Shown here: in pieces, positions 15,240 through 23,603 of the stretch | Layout of the letters: the number at the start of each line of letters is the position of its first letter | How positions within the stretch are numbered: the first letter of the stretch is position 1 | Assembly: GCA_030428695.1 (NCBI GenBank) | Contig: JAUIEM010000011.1 | Span: forward strand, 1 to 45,142 | Source: a bacterium | GTDB lineage: Bacteria > Planctomycetota > J058 > JAJDCP01 | DNA: 45,142 nucleotides | Reading direction: 5' to 3' | The notes under the pieces: generated by a model | Told to the model about the DNA's origin: nothing | The model's database searches: none | The model's input: only the letters and a program-made list of their open reading frames with translations | Made by a program: the position numbers and the translations under genes

Positions 15240-18200
15240 CTACGGCTCCTCGATTCCGGCCGCCTCCGCGGCTTCGCGGAACAGCGCGCGGAAGCCGACG
15301 GTGCCGCGCAGGTGGTCGAGCTCGGGGTCCTCGTCGCGGATGTAGGTCCAGTTCGGGGCGAGGCCGGGATCGGCGGCCAGGTCGCGCGCGAGGGAGCGCA
15401 GCCAGCGGCCGAGCCAGCGCCGTGCGCTCTGCTCGAAGCCGGCCCGCTCTTCTTCGGCCACCAACGCCGCCGCCTGGGAGGCCGCTCGCGCGGCTGTCAG
15501 CACGTCGCGCGGTGTCGCCTCGTCGTCGATGCCCCGGCGGTAGCTCTCGACCGCGTCGATGAAGGCTCCGGACTCCGCCTGGTCGAGGGCGACGATGCGC
15601 CAGTCTTCCGCCGTCTCGGGGGCGCGCTGCCCGGTGAACAGCTCGAAGCGGCGCTGGTCGTGGCGGAAGCCCTCCGACCAGGAGGCGATGGACTCGACCT
15701 CCGGGGCGCGCCAGGGGTCGAGGGCGAGGGCACGCAGCGCGAGCTCGTGGGCCCGCTCGCAGCTCGCGAGGGCGCGCGCGAAGTCGCCGCTGCCGCGGGC
15801 GCAGAAGGCGTCCCCGAGCCAGGCCTTGGCGGCGCGGGACCAGAGCTTGGCGTCGACCGGGCCGAGGGCGACGACCTCGTCGAAGGCGCCCCGCGCTTCC
15901 GCGAACAGCGCCCGCGCGGCCGCGAATCCGGCGCCTCGGAGCAGCAGCTCGCCGAGCTTGACCAGGCTGCTGCCGAGGGCGAACTGCTGGGTGCTGCTCA
16001 GGCTGTCCGCCGCGACGAGCGCTCGCGCGAGCGCGACCTCCTCGCGCCGGGTGGCGAGCGCCGCCGGCTCGTCGCCCGCGAGGTCTTCGGCGTCGCCGCG
16101 CCAGGTCAGCACCTGCAGCTCGTCGCACCGCCCGTCGTGGCCGACGGCGTCGCTCAGGTGCGCGCGTTGCAAGGCCATCGCCTCCTCGAGCAGCGCGCGC
16201 GCTCCGCCGGGATCTCCGGCGACCAGGAGCAGCCGGGCGTGCTCGACCAGGGTCCAGACCTTCTGGCGGACGAGGGGCAGATGCTCGGGCCAGCGCGCCA
16301 GCGCCGCGTCGAGGTCTGCCGTGATCGCCGCGATGCGCTCCAAGGCCTCTGCCGGGTCGCCTTCCTCGTGCAGGATCTGCGCGCCGAGCAGCCTGCCGCG
16401 GAGCTCGAGCTCCGCGGCGGTCGGGCCGTCGTGATCGGCGAGCAGCGCGGCGGCTTCCTCGGCCCGCATCCGCGCCGCGGACAGCTCGCGCTGGGAGACG
16501 AACAGGTCCGCGGTCTCGAGCAGATGCGCCGCGAGGTGGAGCTCCCCGCGCTGGGAAGGGCGCTCTGCCAGGTCCGACCGGTTCCGCTCGATCTCGGCGT
16601 CGAGCCTGCCGAGCGCGGCGAGGGTGTCGCCGACGTGGACCTGCAGCCGCGCGAGCGCACGCGTCGTGCGGGCGGCGGGCGCCGGAAGCCCTTCCACAGG
16701 GTCGGTGAGCAGCGCGCGTGCCCGGTCCAGGTCCCTCTGACGCGCGGCGATGCGTCCGGCGACCCCACGCGCCCACACCCAGGTGAGGCGCTTCGTCGGG
16801 TCCCGGGGGAACGCCTGGTGCACCGCCGCCAGCTGCGGGAGGCCGCGCCGGGCGTGCTCGGCTGCGTCGTCCAGGCGCGCCAGGAAGAGCTCGCACTCGG
16901 CGAGCTGGACGAGGATGACGCCGCGGATCACGAGCCAGCGCAGGTCGTCCGCCGGGACCGGCGGAAACGTCTCGAGCGTGGCGAGGGCCTCCTCGAGGCG
17001 CGCGCAGGCGCTCTCGCCGCGCAGGCCCAGCAGCTCGACTTCGCCGAGCTCGCCGAGGGTCACGATCAGGTCCTGGGCGACGGAGACGTGGGTCGGCGTG
17101 GCGGCGTGGAGCTCCCGCAGCACCGCGACGGCGCGCTCGTAGCAGCGCCGCGCCTGGGGGACGTCGTCGAGGTAGGCCGCCGAGGAGCCGAGGCGTCCCA
17201 GCGCCCAGGCCAGGGACTGGTACGCCTCGCGGTTGCCCTCGTCGCGCGCGACGAGGGCCTCGATGCGGGCGCGGCACTCGTCGAACAACGCCTGGGCCCG
17301 CACGTGGTCCCCGCGGGTCTCACAGAGCGCGGCGAGGCCTTCGAGGGCGGCGGCGATCGACTGGTCGCAGGGGGCTCCCGTCTCGGCCTCGTAGGCCCGC
17401 AGGCGCCGAAGAGCCTGCTCGTACAGCCGGCTCGCGCCGTCGAGGTCGCCGCTCGCATAGGCGATGCCGGCCTGGACGCGCAGCGCATCGCTCTGGGTCG
17501 TGACCGCGTCGATGCGGTCGAGGTAGGCGAGGCTGCGCGCGGCCCAGTGGCGGGAGGCGTCGAGCTCCCCCCGGCCGATCGCGCAGCCCGCGAGGGTCAT
17601 CGCGAGCCGGCCGCGGGTGAGGTCCAGGGCCGGGCTGGCGCAGTGGGTGGGCAGCGAGGCCAGCTCGGCCCAGGCAGCCTCGGCGCGCTCCTGCACCGCC
17701 TCCGTCTGCCACTGGCGCCGGGCGAGCATGCGCCAGACGTCCGCCCGGCGCAGGCGGATGTGGTGGTTGCCGGGGTCGCGGGCGAGCAGCCCGTCACAGA
17801 GCGCGACGGCGGCCTCGAGACACGCGCGGGAGGCGTCCGTGGCGTGCTCGAGGGCGAGCTGGCTGCCGAACAGCGACAGCACGTCGATCGCGAGGTACTG
17901 GCTGCGGCGCGGCCTCTCCGGCTCGGGCCAGGTCGCCGGGGAGAGGGACTGCAGCTCTTCGAACAGGACGCGCGCCTCGCCGATCCTGCCGGCGTTGTAG
18001 GGGAGCCAGACCGCCACCTCGATGGCGCGCATCAGGTCGAGCACCGAGCGCCGGTTGCGCGGATCGCGGGCGAGCAGGGCGCGCGCGTCGGCGATCAGCG
18101 CGTCGCATCGTGTGGGCGCGTCCGGCTCCGCGAGAACGATCGCCACCTCGGCGCGCAGCCGGTCTACGCCGAGCGCTCGCCGGGCGTCCGCGACCAGCGG

Positions 18201-20333
18201 CGCGCCCCCTGCGAGGAGCGGAGCGAGCGCCGCCCGGCAGCTCTCCGCGCGGGCGGAGGCAGCGTCGAGACGATCGCGCTCGAGCAGCACCTCGCCGTGG
18301 GCGAGGGCGGTGTCGACGAAGGCGTACAGCGTGCGCGCATCCCCGGGCCGTGCCCGGCGTTCTTCAGCCCGCACCTCGACGGCGCGCGCGAGCAGGCTGT
18401 CGGCCTCCGCGAGGCGGAGCTGGTCGCGGCGCACCGCGGCGAGCTCGGCAAGGGCCTCGGCGACCAGGGCGGGAGGCCGCTCCGCAGCCGCGTCCAGGGC
18501 GTCGAACGCGCGCTCGAGGATCGGGCCGGCCAGGGAGGGCTCGCCCCGCGCGCCGTGCACCGCGCCGAGGGCGACGAAGGCCTCCGCCCCCAGCAGGCGC
18601 AGCGCCGGCGCGGAGTCGCTGCGGAGCAGCTCGTCGAGCTGGTCGATCGCCCCGCGGATCTCCGCCAGGGCGCGCTCGTCGTCCTGGGCGCTCAGGTACA
18701 GCCGTCCGAGGCGCAGCCGCACCAGGGCGCTCCCCACACCGGTGTCCGCGGCGGCCAGGTCGGCCTCGCGCAGGGCCTGCCAGCCGTCCCGGGCGCCGAC
18801 CAGCAGCTCGCGGGCCAGCTCCTGGGCACGCTGCTCGCCGAGCTCGTCGAGCAGCCGCTGCTGGACGTTGTCCACCAGATCCTCGAGGGCCGCCTGGGCG
18901 ACCGCTCCGCGGCGGTCTGCGTTGGCCTTCTGGCGGGCGAGCTCGGCGGCGTTGGAGGAGATGACGTACAGCCCGCCGGCGAGCCCGGCGAAGAGCGCGA
19001 CCAGCGTCGTGCACAGCGCGACCAGCAGCCGTCGCCGGCTGCTCCGCTCCCGCTCCCGGCGCTGCCGCGCATGCTCCAGGGCGCGCTCGAGCCCGGCCCG
19101 GCGCGGCGGATCCCGCTCGCCGTCGAGCTCGTCGAGCAGCGCCCGGGCGAGGCCGAGGTCGGCCCGGTCCAGGGCCGCCCGGGCGTAGGCGTAGCGCGCT
19201 TCCCACACACCCTGGAGCGCGTCCGGGTTCTCCTCCCACAGCGACAGGGCCTGCTCGAAGCTCGACACGGCTTCGGCGAAGCGCATGTAGAGGCGGTCGG
19301 AGGAAGCGAGCTCCGCGTCGTCGCGGGCCAGCTCCGCCAGGGCCCGCCCGGCGCGGTCGCTGAGCGCGACGCTCTGGCGGTGCCCGAGGTAGGCGCGCAG
19401 CGCGTCCTGGAAGGCGGCGACCGAGGGGAAGCGCGCGTCCGGGTCCCGCGCCATCGCCCGGCGGCAGATCGCGGCGAGCTCACGCGGTGCATCCTCCGGC
19501 AGGGGCGGAGGCTCGCAGCGCGCCGCGGAGACGATGCACTGCAACAGGTTGCCGCCGGCGGTCCAGGGCGCGCGGCCCGCGAGCACGCGGTAGAGGATCG
19601 CCCCGAGCAGGAAGATGTCGGTGTGCGCTCCGACGCCTTCCGTGTCGCCGTTGGCGAGCTCGGGGGCCATGTAGCCCGGCGTCCCGAAGGCCCCGCTCAG
19701 CCCGCTCCGCCCCCGCAACCCGGGCGGCGGGGGCGACTCGAGGCTCAGGGCCAGTCCCCAGTCCATCACCAGGATCTCGCCGAAGTCCCCGACCATCACG
19801 TTGGCCGGCTTGAGGTCGTTGTGGACGATGTTCCGGCTGTGGGCGAAGCCGACCGCGTGCCCGACGTGCAGCAGGATGTCGAGGTCGCGGTCGAGCACGC
19901 TGCCCTCGCCCAGCAGCGCGGCCCACGACTTCCCGCCGACCAGCTTCATCGCGAGGAAGGCCTCGCCGTTCTCGTCGACATCGAGGTCGTGCACCGGCAC
20001 GATGTTCGGATGCTCGAGGCGGCCGTTGACCAGCGCCTCGGCGACGAAGTCCGCGCGCTCGGCCGGGCCGCGGCGGCCCGGCCGCAGGGTCTTCAGCGCC
20101 ACCTCGCGGCCGAGGCGGCACTGCATCCCCTTGAAGATCACGCCCATGCCCCCCTCGGCGAGGCGACTTCCGCGCACGAAGGCGGGACCCGCCGCGGGCC
20201 TGGGGGACCCGTCCGCCGCCGCGGGACGGTAGCTCGCCAGGGGCGAGCCCTCGCGCAGGGTGCGCTCGTCGACGTTGCGGCTCCACAGCGCGAGCAGGCT
20301 GGTCTCGGTCGGCAGCGTCTCTTCCTCAGCCAT
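15240..20333 (-). CDS. Giant Hanks-type Ser/Thr protein kinase with TPR-rich sensor region
   Basis: A 1697-residue protein. The kinase domain spans about residues 54-335: glycine loop LAEGGMGVIFKG (59-69), VALK Lys81, catalytic loop HNDLKPAN (171-178, Asp173), DWG instead of DFG (191-193), and GYMAPE (220-225). The Arg before the catalytic Asp is replaced by Asn (HND rather than HRD), so activation-loop control differs from RD kinases. A membrane helix (LLVALCTTLVALFAGLAGGL, about 434-456) separates it from some 1240 residues of TPR-like helical pairs rich in Ala, Leu, Arg and Glu. This architecture is frequent in Planctomycetota. The ATG (GGAGG six bases upstream) overlaps the end of the wax ester synthase gene by eight bases, tying the kinase to the lipid operon. 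Confidence 0.93.
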   Translation of the reverse strand: MAEEETLPTETSLLALWSRNVDERTLREGSPLASYRPAAADGSPRPAAGPAFVRGSRLAEGGMGVIFKGMQCRLGREVALKTLRPGRRGPAERADFVAEALVNGRLEHPNIVPVHDLDVDENGEAFLAMKLVGGKSWAALLGEGSVLDRDLDILLHVGHAVGFAHSRNIVHNDLKPANVMVGDFGEILVMDWGLALSLESPPPPGLRGRSGLSGAFGTPGYMAPELANGDTEGVGAHTDIFLLGAILYRVLAGRAPWTAGGNLLQCIVSAARCEPPPLPEDAPRELAAICRRAMARDPDARFPSVAAFQDALRAYLGHRQSVALSDRAGRALAELARDDAELASSDRLYMRFAEAVSSFEQALSLWEENPDALQGVWEARYAYARAALDRADLGLARALLDELDGERDPPRRAGLERALEHARQRRERERSSRRRLLVALCTTLVALFAGLAGGLYVISSNAAELARQKANADRRGAVAQAALEDLVDNVQQRLLDELGEQRAQELARELLVGARDGWQALREADLAAADTGVGSALVRLRLGRLYLSAQDDERALAEIRGAIDQLDELLRSDSAPALRLLGAEAFVALGAVHGARGEPSLAGPILERAFDALDAAAERPPALVAEALAELAAVRRDQLRLAEADSLLARAVEVRAEERRARPGDARTLYAFVDTALAHGEVLLERDRLDAASARAESCRAALAPLLAGGAPLVADARRALGVDRLRAEVAIVLAEPDAPTRCDALIADARALLARDPRNRRSVLDLMRAIEVAVWLPYNAGRIGEARVLFEELQSLSPATWPEPERPRRSQYLAIDVLSLFGSQLALEHATDASRACLEAAVALCDGLLARDPGNHHIRLRRADVWRMLARRQWQTEAVQERAEAAWAELASLPTHCASPALDLTRGRLAMTLAGCAIGRGELDASRHWAARSLAYLDRIDAVTTQSDALRVQAGIAYASGDLDGASRLYEQALRRLRAYEAETGAPCDQSIAAALEGLAALCETRGDHVRAQALFDECRARIEALVARDEGNREAYQSLAWALGRLGSSAAYLDDVPQARRCYERAVAVLRELHAATPTHVSVAQDLIVTLGELGEVELLGLRGESACARLEEALATLETFPPVPADDLRWLVIRGVILVQLAECELFLARLDDAAEHARRGLPQLAAVHQAFPRDPTKRLTWVWARGVAGRIAARQRDLDRARALLTDPVEGLPAPAARTTRALARLQVHVGDTLAALGRLDAEIERNRSDLAERPSQRGELHLAAHLLETADLFVSQRELSAARMRAEEAAALLADHDGPTAAELELRGRLLGAQILHEEGDPAEALERIAAITADLDAALARWPEHLPLVRQKVWTLVEHARLLLVAGDPGGARALLEEAMALQRAHLSDAVGHDGRCDELQVLTWRGDAEDLAGDEPAALATRREEVALARALVAADSLSSTQQFALGSSLVKLGELLLRGAGFAAARALFAEARGAFDEVVALGPVDAKLWSRAAKAWLGDAFCARGSGDFARALASCERAHELALRALALDPWRAPEVESIASWSEGFRHDQRRFELFTGQRAPETAEDWRIVALDQAESGAFIDAVESYRRGIDDEATPRDVLTAARAASQAAALVAEEERAGFEQSARRWLGRWLRSLARDLAADPGLAPNWTYIRDEDPELDHLRGTVGFRALFREAAEAAGIEEP

Positions 20334-21663
20334 GCAGGCCCTCCAGCGCCGGCAGCAGCCCGGCGGCGAGGGCGGCGAGGGGGGCCGCGCAGGTGTCGTC
20401 GGCGAGCAGCCCGAGCTCGAGCTGACCAGCGTAGCTCCAGGCGGTGACGTTGAGCCCGATGCCGTCGAGGATCGGCCCGACCGAGGTCAGCCCGGTCACC
20501 CGCGCCCCGGCCACCGTCAGCGGCTCCGCCGGACCGCGCACGTTCGACACGATCAGGTTGACCGGCGGCCGGTGGCGGTCGGCGAGCTTCCAGCGGGAGT
20601 AGAGTCCGAGCAGCCAGGCGAAGGGCAGCGCCGGCGTGTACTCCGCCCAGGCCCGCATCGCCCCGGCGCCGACGATCGCGTGGTCGGCGCGCACCTGCCG
20701 GGTCACCGCCGCGATCGCCTGGATCCGGCCCGGCAGGTCGGCGCGGTCGGTGCACAGCGAGGTGATCAGGTTCGACAGGTGGTTGCCCCGGGTGCGGGCG
20801 TCGACCACGCCGAGCGGGACGCTGGCCAGCAGCGGCCGGCGCGGCGCTTCCCCCAGCTCCTCCAGGACGCCATGCAGGGCAGCGGAGACCAGCCCGAGCA
20901 GCACCGCGTTGAGCTTGACCCCCAGCCTGCGCGCGACCTCGCGCAGGGCGTCGAGGGGCAGGCGCGCGGAGGCGAAGCTGCGGCCCGGCGACAGGGCCCG
21001 GTTGAAGCGGGTTCGGGGGGCACCGAAGACCAGGCTGGGCGGACGCTCCCCGCGGGCCGCCAGGGCGCGCAGGGTGCGGGCGGTCAGCCCGGGCAGGGCG
21101 CGCAGGTGGGGGACGCGGTCGCGCAGCGCGGCGGAGAGCAGCTGCCGGCGCCGGGGCAGGGGCGTGGGAAGCCGCGGAGGCGCCGGCTCCGGCGAGGGCC
21201 GCGCCACCCGCTCGAGCATGCGGGCGCAGGCCAGCCCGTCGCCGAGGGCGTGGTGCAGCCGGGTCACGCAGCACACGCGGCCGTGCTCGAGGCCGGTCAG
21301 CAGCGTCATCGCCCACAGGGGCCGGTCGCGCGGCAGGGGCGCGGCGGCGATGGTCGCGATCACCCGGTCGCGGGCGGCCCGGTCGCCGGGGAAGGGGACG
21401 CGCTGGAGCTGGACGTGGCGGGCGATGGAGAAGTCCGGGTCGGGGGCGAGCACCGGCGGGGCGAGGCCGAGGGGCACGAACATCACCCGCGAGGTGAAGC
21501 CCGGCAGCAGGTGCACGCGCGCCTCGAGGGCGGCGCGGAAGCGCGCGAGCAGGGTGTCCTCGGGGCCGGTGTCCGCGAGCTCGGCGATCTTCAGGGTGTG
21601 CAGGAAGGCGCGCGGGGTCTCCGCGTAGAGGAAGTTCGCGTCGAGCCCGGTCAGCCGCCTCAT
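20326..21663 (-). CDS. Wax ester synthase / diacylglycerol O-acyltransferase (WS/DGAT)
   Basis: A 445-residue acyltransferase of the bifunctional WS/DGAT family, which joins acyl-CoA to fatty alcohol or diacylglycerol to form wax esters or triacylglycerol. Landmarks are LTGLDANFLYAETP at the start, PLPRDRPLWAMTLL, the catalytic HHALGDG (His137-His138 to Asp142-Gly143), NAVLLGLVSAALHGVL, and VNLIVSNVRGP with the late GIGLNVTAWSYAGQL. Length fits the family (about 450-470). The ATG overlaps the upstream stop by four bases (ATGA) and the stop overlaps the kinase start. It is the terminal synthetic step of the lipid operon. Confidence 0.92.
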   Translation of the reverse strand: MRRLTGLDANFLYAETPRAFLHTLKIAELADTGPEDTLLARFRAALEARVHLLPGFTSRVMFVPLGLAPPVLAPDPDFSIARHVQLQRVPFPGDRAARDRVIATIAAAPLPRDRPLWAMTLLTGLEHGRVCCVTRLHHALGDGLACARMLERVARPSPEPAPPRLPTPLPRRRQLLSAALRDRVPHLRALPGLTARTLRALAARGERPPSLVFGAPRTRFNRALSPGRSFASARLPLDALREVARRLGVKLNAVLLGLVSAALHGVLEELGEAPRRPLLASVPLGVVDARTRGNHLSNLITSLCTDRADLPGRIQAIAAVTRQVRADHAIVGAGAMRAWAEYTPALPFAWLLGLYSRWKLADRHRPPVNLIVSNVRGPAEPLTVAGARVTGLTSVGPILDGIGLNVTAWSYAGQLELGLLADDTCAAPLAALAAGLLPALEGLHG

Positions 21664-22487
21664 CGGAGCCGTCCCAGCAGCGGCGCGGGCACTTCCCGGG
21701 CCAGGCCGTCCAGCCGCGTCTGCAGGGCCTCTACCGTCGCGTGGTAGGCGGCGGAAACGGTCGCCGCGTCGTCCGGATCGCCGCCCGCGAGCGACCAGGG
21801 CAGGGGCTCCCCGAGCTCGACGACGATCTTCGCCGGCAGGGGCGGCAGGGGCAACAGCAGCGGGAAGACCTTGACCCGCAGGCTGCCGTCGAGGCCGAGC
21901 CAGCGCGCGAGCCGCTGCCCGCGGCGCAGCACGAACAGGGTGTGGTGGGCGCCGTGGCTGACGACCGGGTACACGGGCACGCCTTCCTTGAGGGCGAGCC
22001 GCACGAAGCCCTTGTGCCCGCCGAAGTCGACCCGGTTCCGCGCGGTCCACGGCCGGAACACCTCGTGGGCGCCCCCCGGGTAGACCAGCAGCGCCTCCCC
22101 GCGGCGCAGCACCCGCGCGGCGTTGAGGGGGCTGGCGGGGAGCAGGCCGAGCCGGCGCAGCACGCTGCCGAGAACGGGCACGGCGAAGGCGGCGTCGAAG
22201 GCGAGGCCGGTCAGCGGCGCCTCGCGCTCCCGGAACCAGGCCGCGAGCAGGGCCGCGACGTCGGGGGCGAGGGCGCCGCCGGAGTGGTTTCCGACCAGCA
22301 TCACCGGCCCCTCGCGGGGCACCTTCTCCAGGCCGCGCACCTCGGCGTCGAAGTAGCGCGCCCAGCGCTCCATCCAGGGCAGCAGCCGGTCGATGAACGC
22401 CCGGTCCCGGTGGCCCCGGCGGGAACGCGCGACCTCGCCCTCGATCCAGCGGCTCAACATCCGCACCCCGCTGCCTTCGCGTGCCAT
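21660..22487 (-). CDS. Lysophospholipid/glycerolipid acyltransferase family protein (PlsC/DAGAT-like)
   Basis: A 275-residue acyltransferase. Motif I is VMLVGNHSGGALAPD (NH near residue 67, Asp further on) and motif III is LLVYPGGAHEVFRPW. The YPGGxxE form is that of the TMEM68/DGAT2-like branch rather than classical PlsC (FPEG). VRLALKEGVPVYPVVSHGAH follows as the membrane-side motif. Two adjacent ATG codons are available; the second (22487) is four bases from GAGGAGG and is preferred. It lies between the serine hydrolase (9 bases) and WS/DGAT (4-base overlap) genes, so a role in supplying glycerolipid acceptors for storage-lipid synthesis is likely. Confidence 0.85.
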   Translation of the reverse strand: MAREGSGVRMLSRWIEGEVARSRRGHRDRAFIDRLLPWMERWARYFDAEVRGLEKVPREGPVMLVGNHSGGALAPDVAALLAAWFREREAPLTGLAFDAAFAVPVLGSVLRRLGLLPASPLNAARVLRRGEALLVYPGGAHEVFRPWTARNRVDFGGHKGFVRLALKEGVPVYPVVSHGAHHTLFVLRRGQRLARWLGLDGSLRVKVFPLLLPLPPLPAKIVVELGEPLPWSLAGGDPDDAATVSAAYHATVEALQTRLDGLAREVPAPLLGRLR

Positions 22488-22496
22488 CATCCCTCC

Positions 22497-23603
22497 TCAA
22501 GCCTTGAGCTTCGCCGCCCGGCCGGACAGGCGCAGGTTCCGCCATCCCAGCCGCAGCAGGTTGCGGTCGAAGCCGCTGGTCAAGAACACGAAGCTCTGCC
22601 CGGTGGCGGGATCCGCCCAGGCGATCTGGCCCCCCATCCCAGGATGACCTATGCTCCCGGCGGAGCAAGTGCGCCCGAAATTCCGGTACACCTTCCCCTT
22701 GCCGCCGGCCCGCACCAGACCGAGGCAGCGCAGGGCGCGGCGCCCGGTCATCGGGTCGAGCAGCGCGCCCGTGCGCACCTCGTGGGCCCGGGCGAGAGTC
22801 TCCGGCCGCCACAGCGAGCGCCCCGACAGCGCCTGCCCGCCGTCGAGCAGCGCCCCGAAGAGCAGCGCGAAGTCCCCCGCCGTGCCGATGGCGCCGGTGC
22901 TCGGCACGCCGACGGCGCGCACGGCGGGGTCGTTGTAGCCGCGGTAGTAGTCCTCGTGGGAGACGAAGGCCGGCACGCGCACCCCGCACAGGCGCAGCAG
23001 CCAGCCGGGCAGGGCGCGGCCGACGAAGGCGATCGGCGCGACCGCCGGGTTCTCCTCGGCGGGCAGGCCGAGGAACAGCCGCTCCAGGCCGAGCGGGGCG
23101 AGCAGCCGCGTGCGGATGAAGCGGCGGAAGTCCTCGCCGCTCGCCTGCTCGATCAACGTCGCGAGCACCCAGTGCACCGCCACCCGATGGTAGGCGTAGC
23201 GGCTGCCGGGGGCCCAGGCCAGCCGCCAGTCCGCGAAGGCCGCCCGGCGCCGGGCGGGGTCGGCGCCGTCGAGCGGGGCGAGGAAGGCGTCGGGGAAGCC
23301 GGCCGTGTGGGTCAAGAGGTGCTCGACCGTCACCGCCTCCTTGCCGTGGCTGGCGAACTCCGGGACGCGCTCCGCGACCCGCGTGTCCAGGGCGAGCCGG
23401 CCGTCCTCGAGCAGCAGCCAGACGGCGGCGCTGGTCAGCGCCTTGGTCAGGGACATGCCGCCGAACAGGGTGTCCGGCGCGCAGCCGATCCCGCACGAGA
23501 ACACCACCCGCCCGCCCCGGGCGACCGCCAGGGCCGCCGCCGGCAGGCCGGCGCGGCGGACCAGGCGGCGGGCGAGGCGCTCGAGCCCGGCGAAGCCGCT
23601 CAT
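22497..23603 (-). CDS. Beta-lactamase-fold serine hydrolase
   Basis: A 368-residue protein of the class C beta-lactamase/esterase fold. The nucleophile motif is SLTK (Ser51 to Lys54, in LFGGMSLTKALTSAA), the second motif is around GSRYAYHRVAVHW (no Asn, so a variant YxN), and the third is HPGMGG (usual HxG). It lacks a signal peptide, so it is probably cytosolic or membrane-associated. It is coupled to the acyl-CoA synthetase by an ATGA overlap. In this operon a lipase, esterase or transacylase role is more likely than antibiotic resistance, by context only. Confidence 0.85.
   Translation of the reverse strand: MSGFAGLERLARRLVRRAGLPAAALAVARGGRVVFSCGIGCAPDTLFGGMSLTKALTSAAVWLLLEDGRLALDTRVAERVPEFASHGKEAVTVEHLLTHTAGFPDAFLAPLDGADPARRRAAFADWRLAWAPGSRYAYHRVAVHWVLATLIEQASGEDFRRFIRTRLLAPLGLERLFLGLPAEENPAVAPIAFVGRALPGWLLRLCGVRVPAFVSHEDYYRGYNDPAVRAVGVPSTGAIGTAGDFALLFGALLDGGQALSGRSLWRPETLARAHEVRTGALLDPMTGRRALRCLGLVRAGGKGKVYRNFGRTCSAGSIGHPGMGGQIAWADPATGQSFVFLTSGFDRNLLRLGWRNLRLSGRAAKLKA

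Noticed and set aside
15138..20447. Very long open frames opposite the kinase, and similar ones opposite most genes
   Set aside because: They mirror real genes on the other strand. High GC with biased third positions keeps antisense frames open, and none shows a family motif or ribosome site.
22497..23603. Antibiotic-resistance beta-lactamase
   Set aside because: It has no signal peptide, a variant second motif and lipid-operon context; the fold is shared by many esterases.
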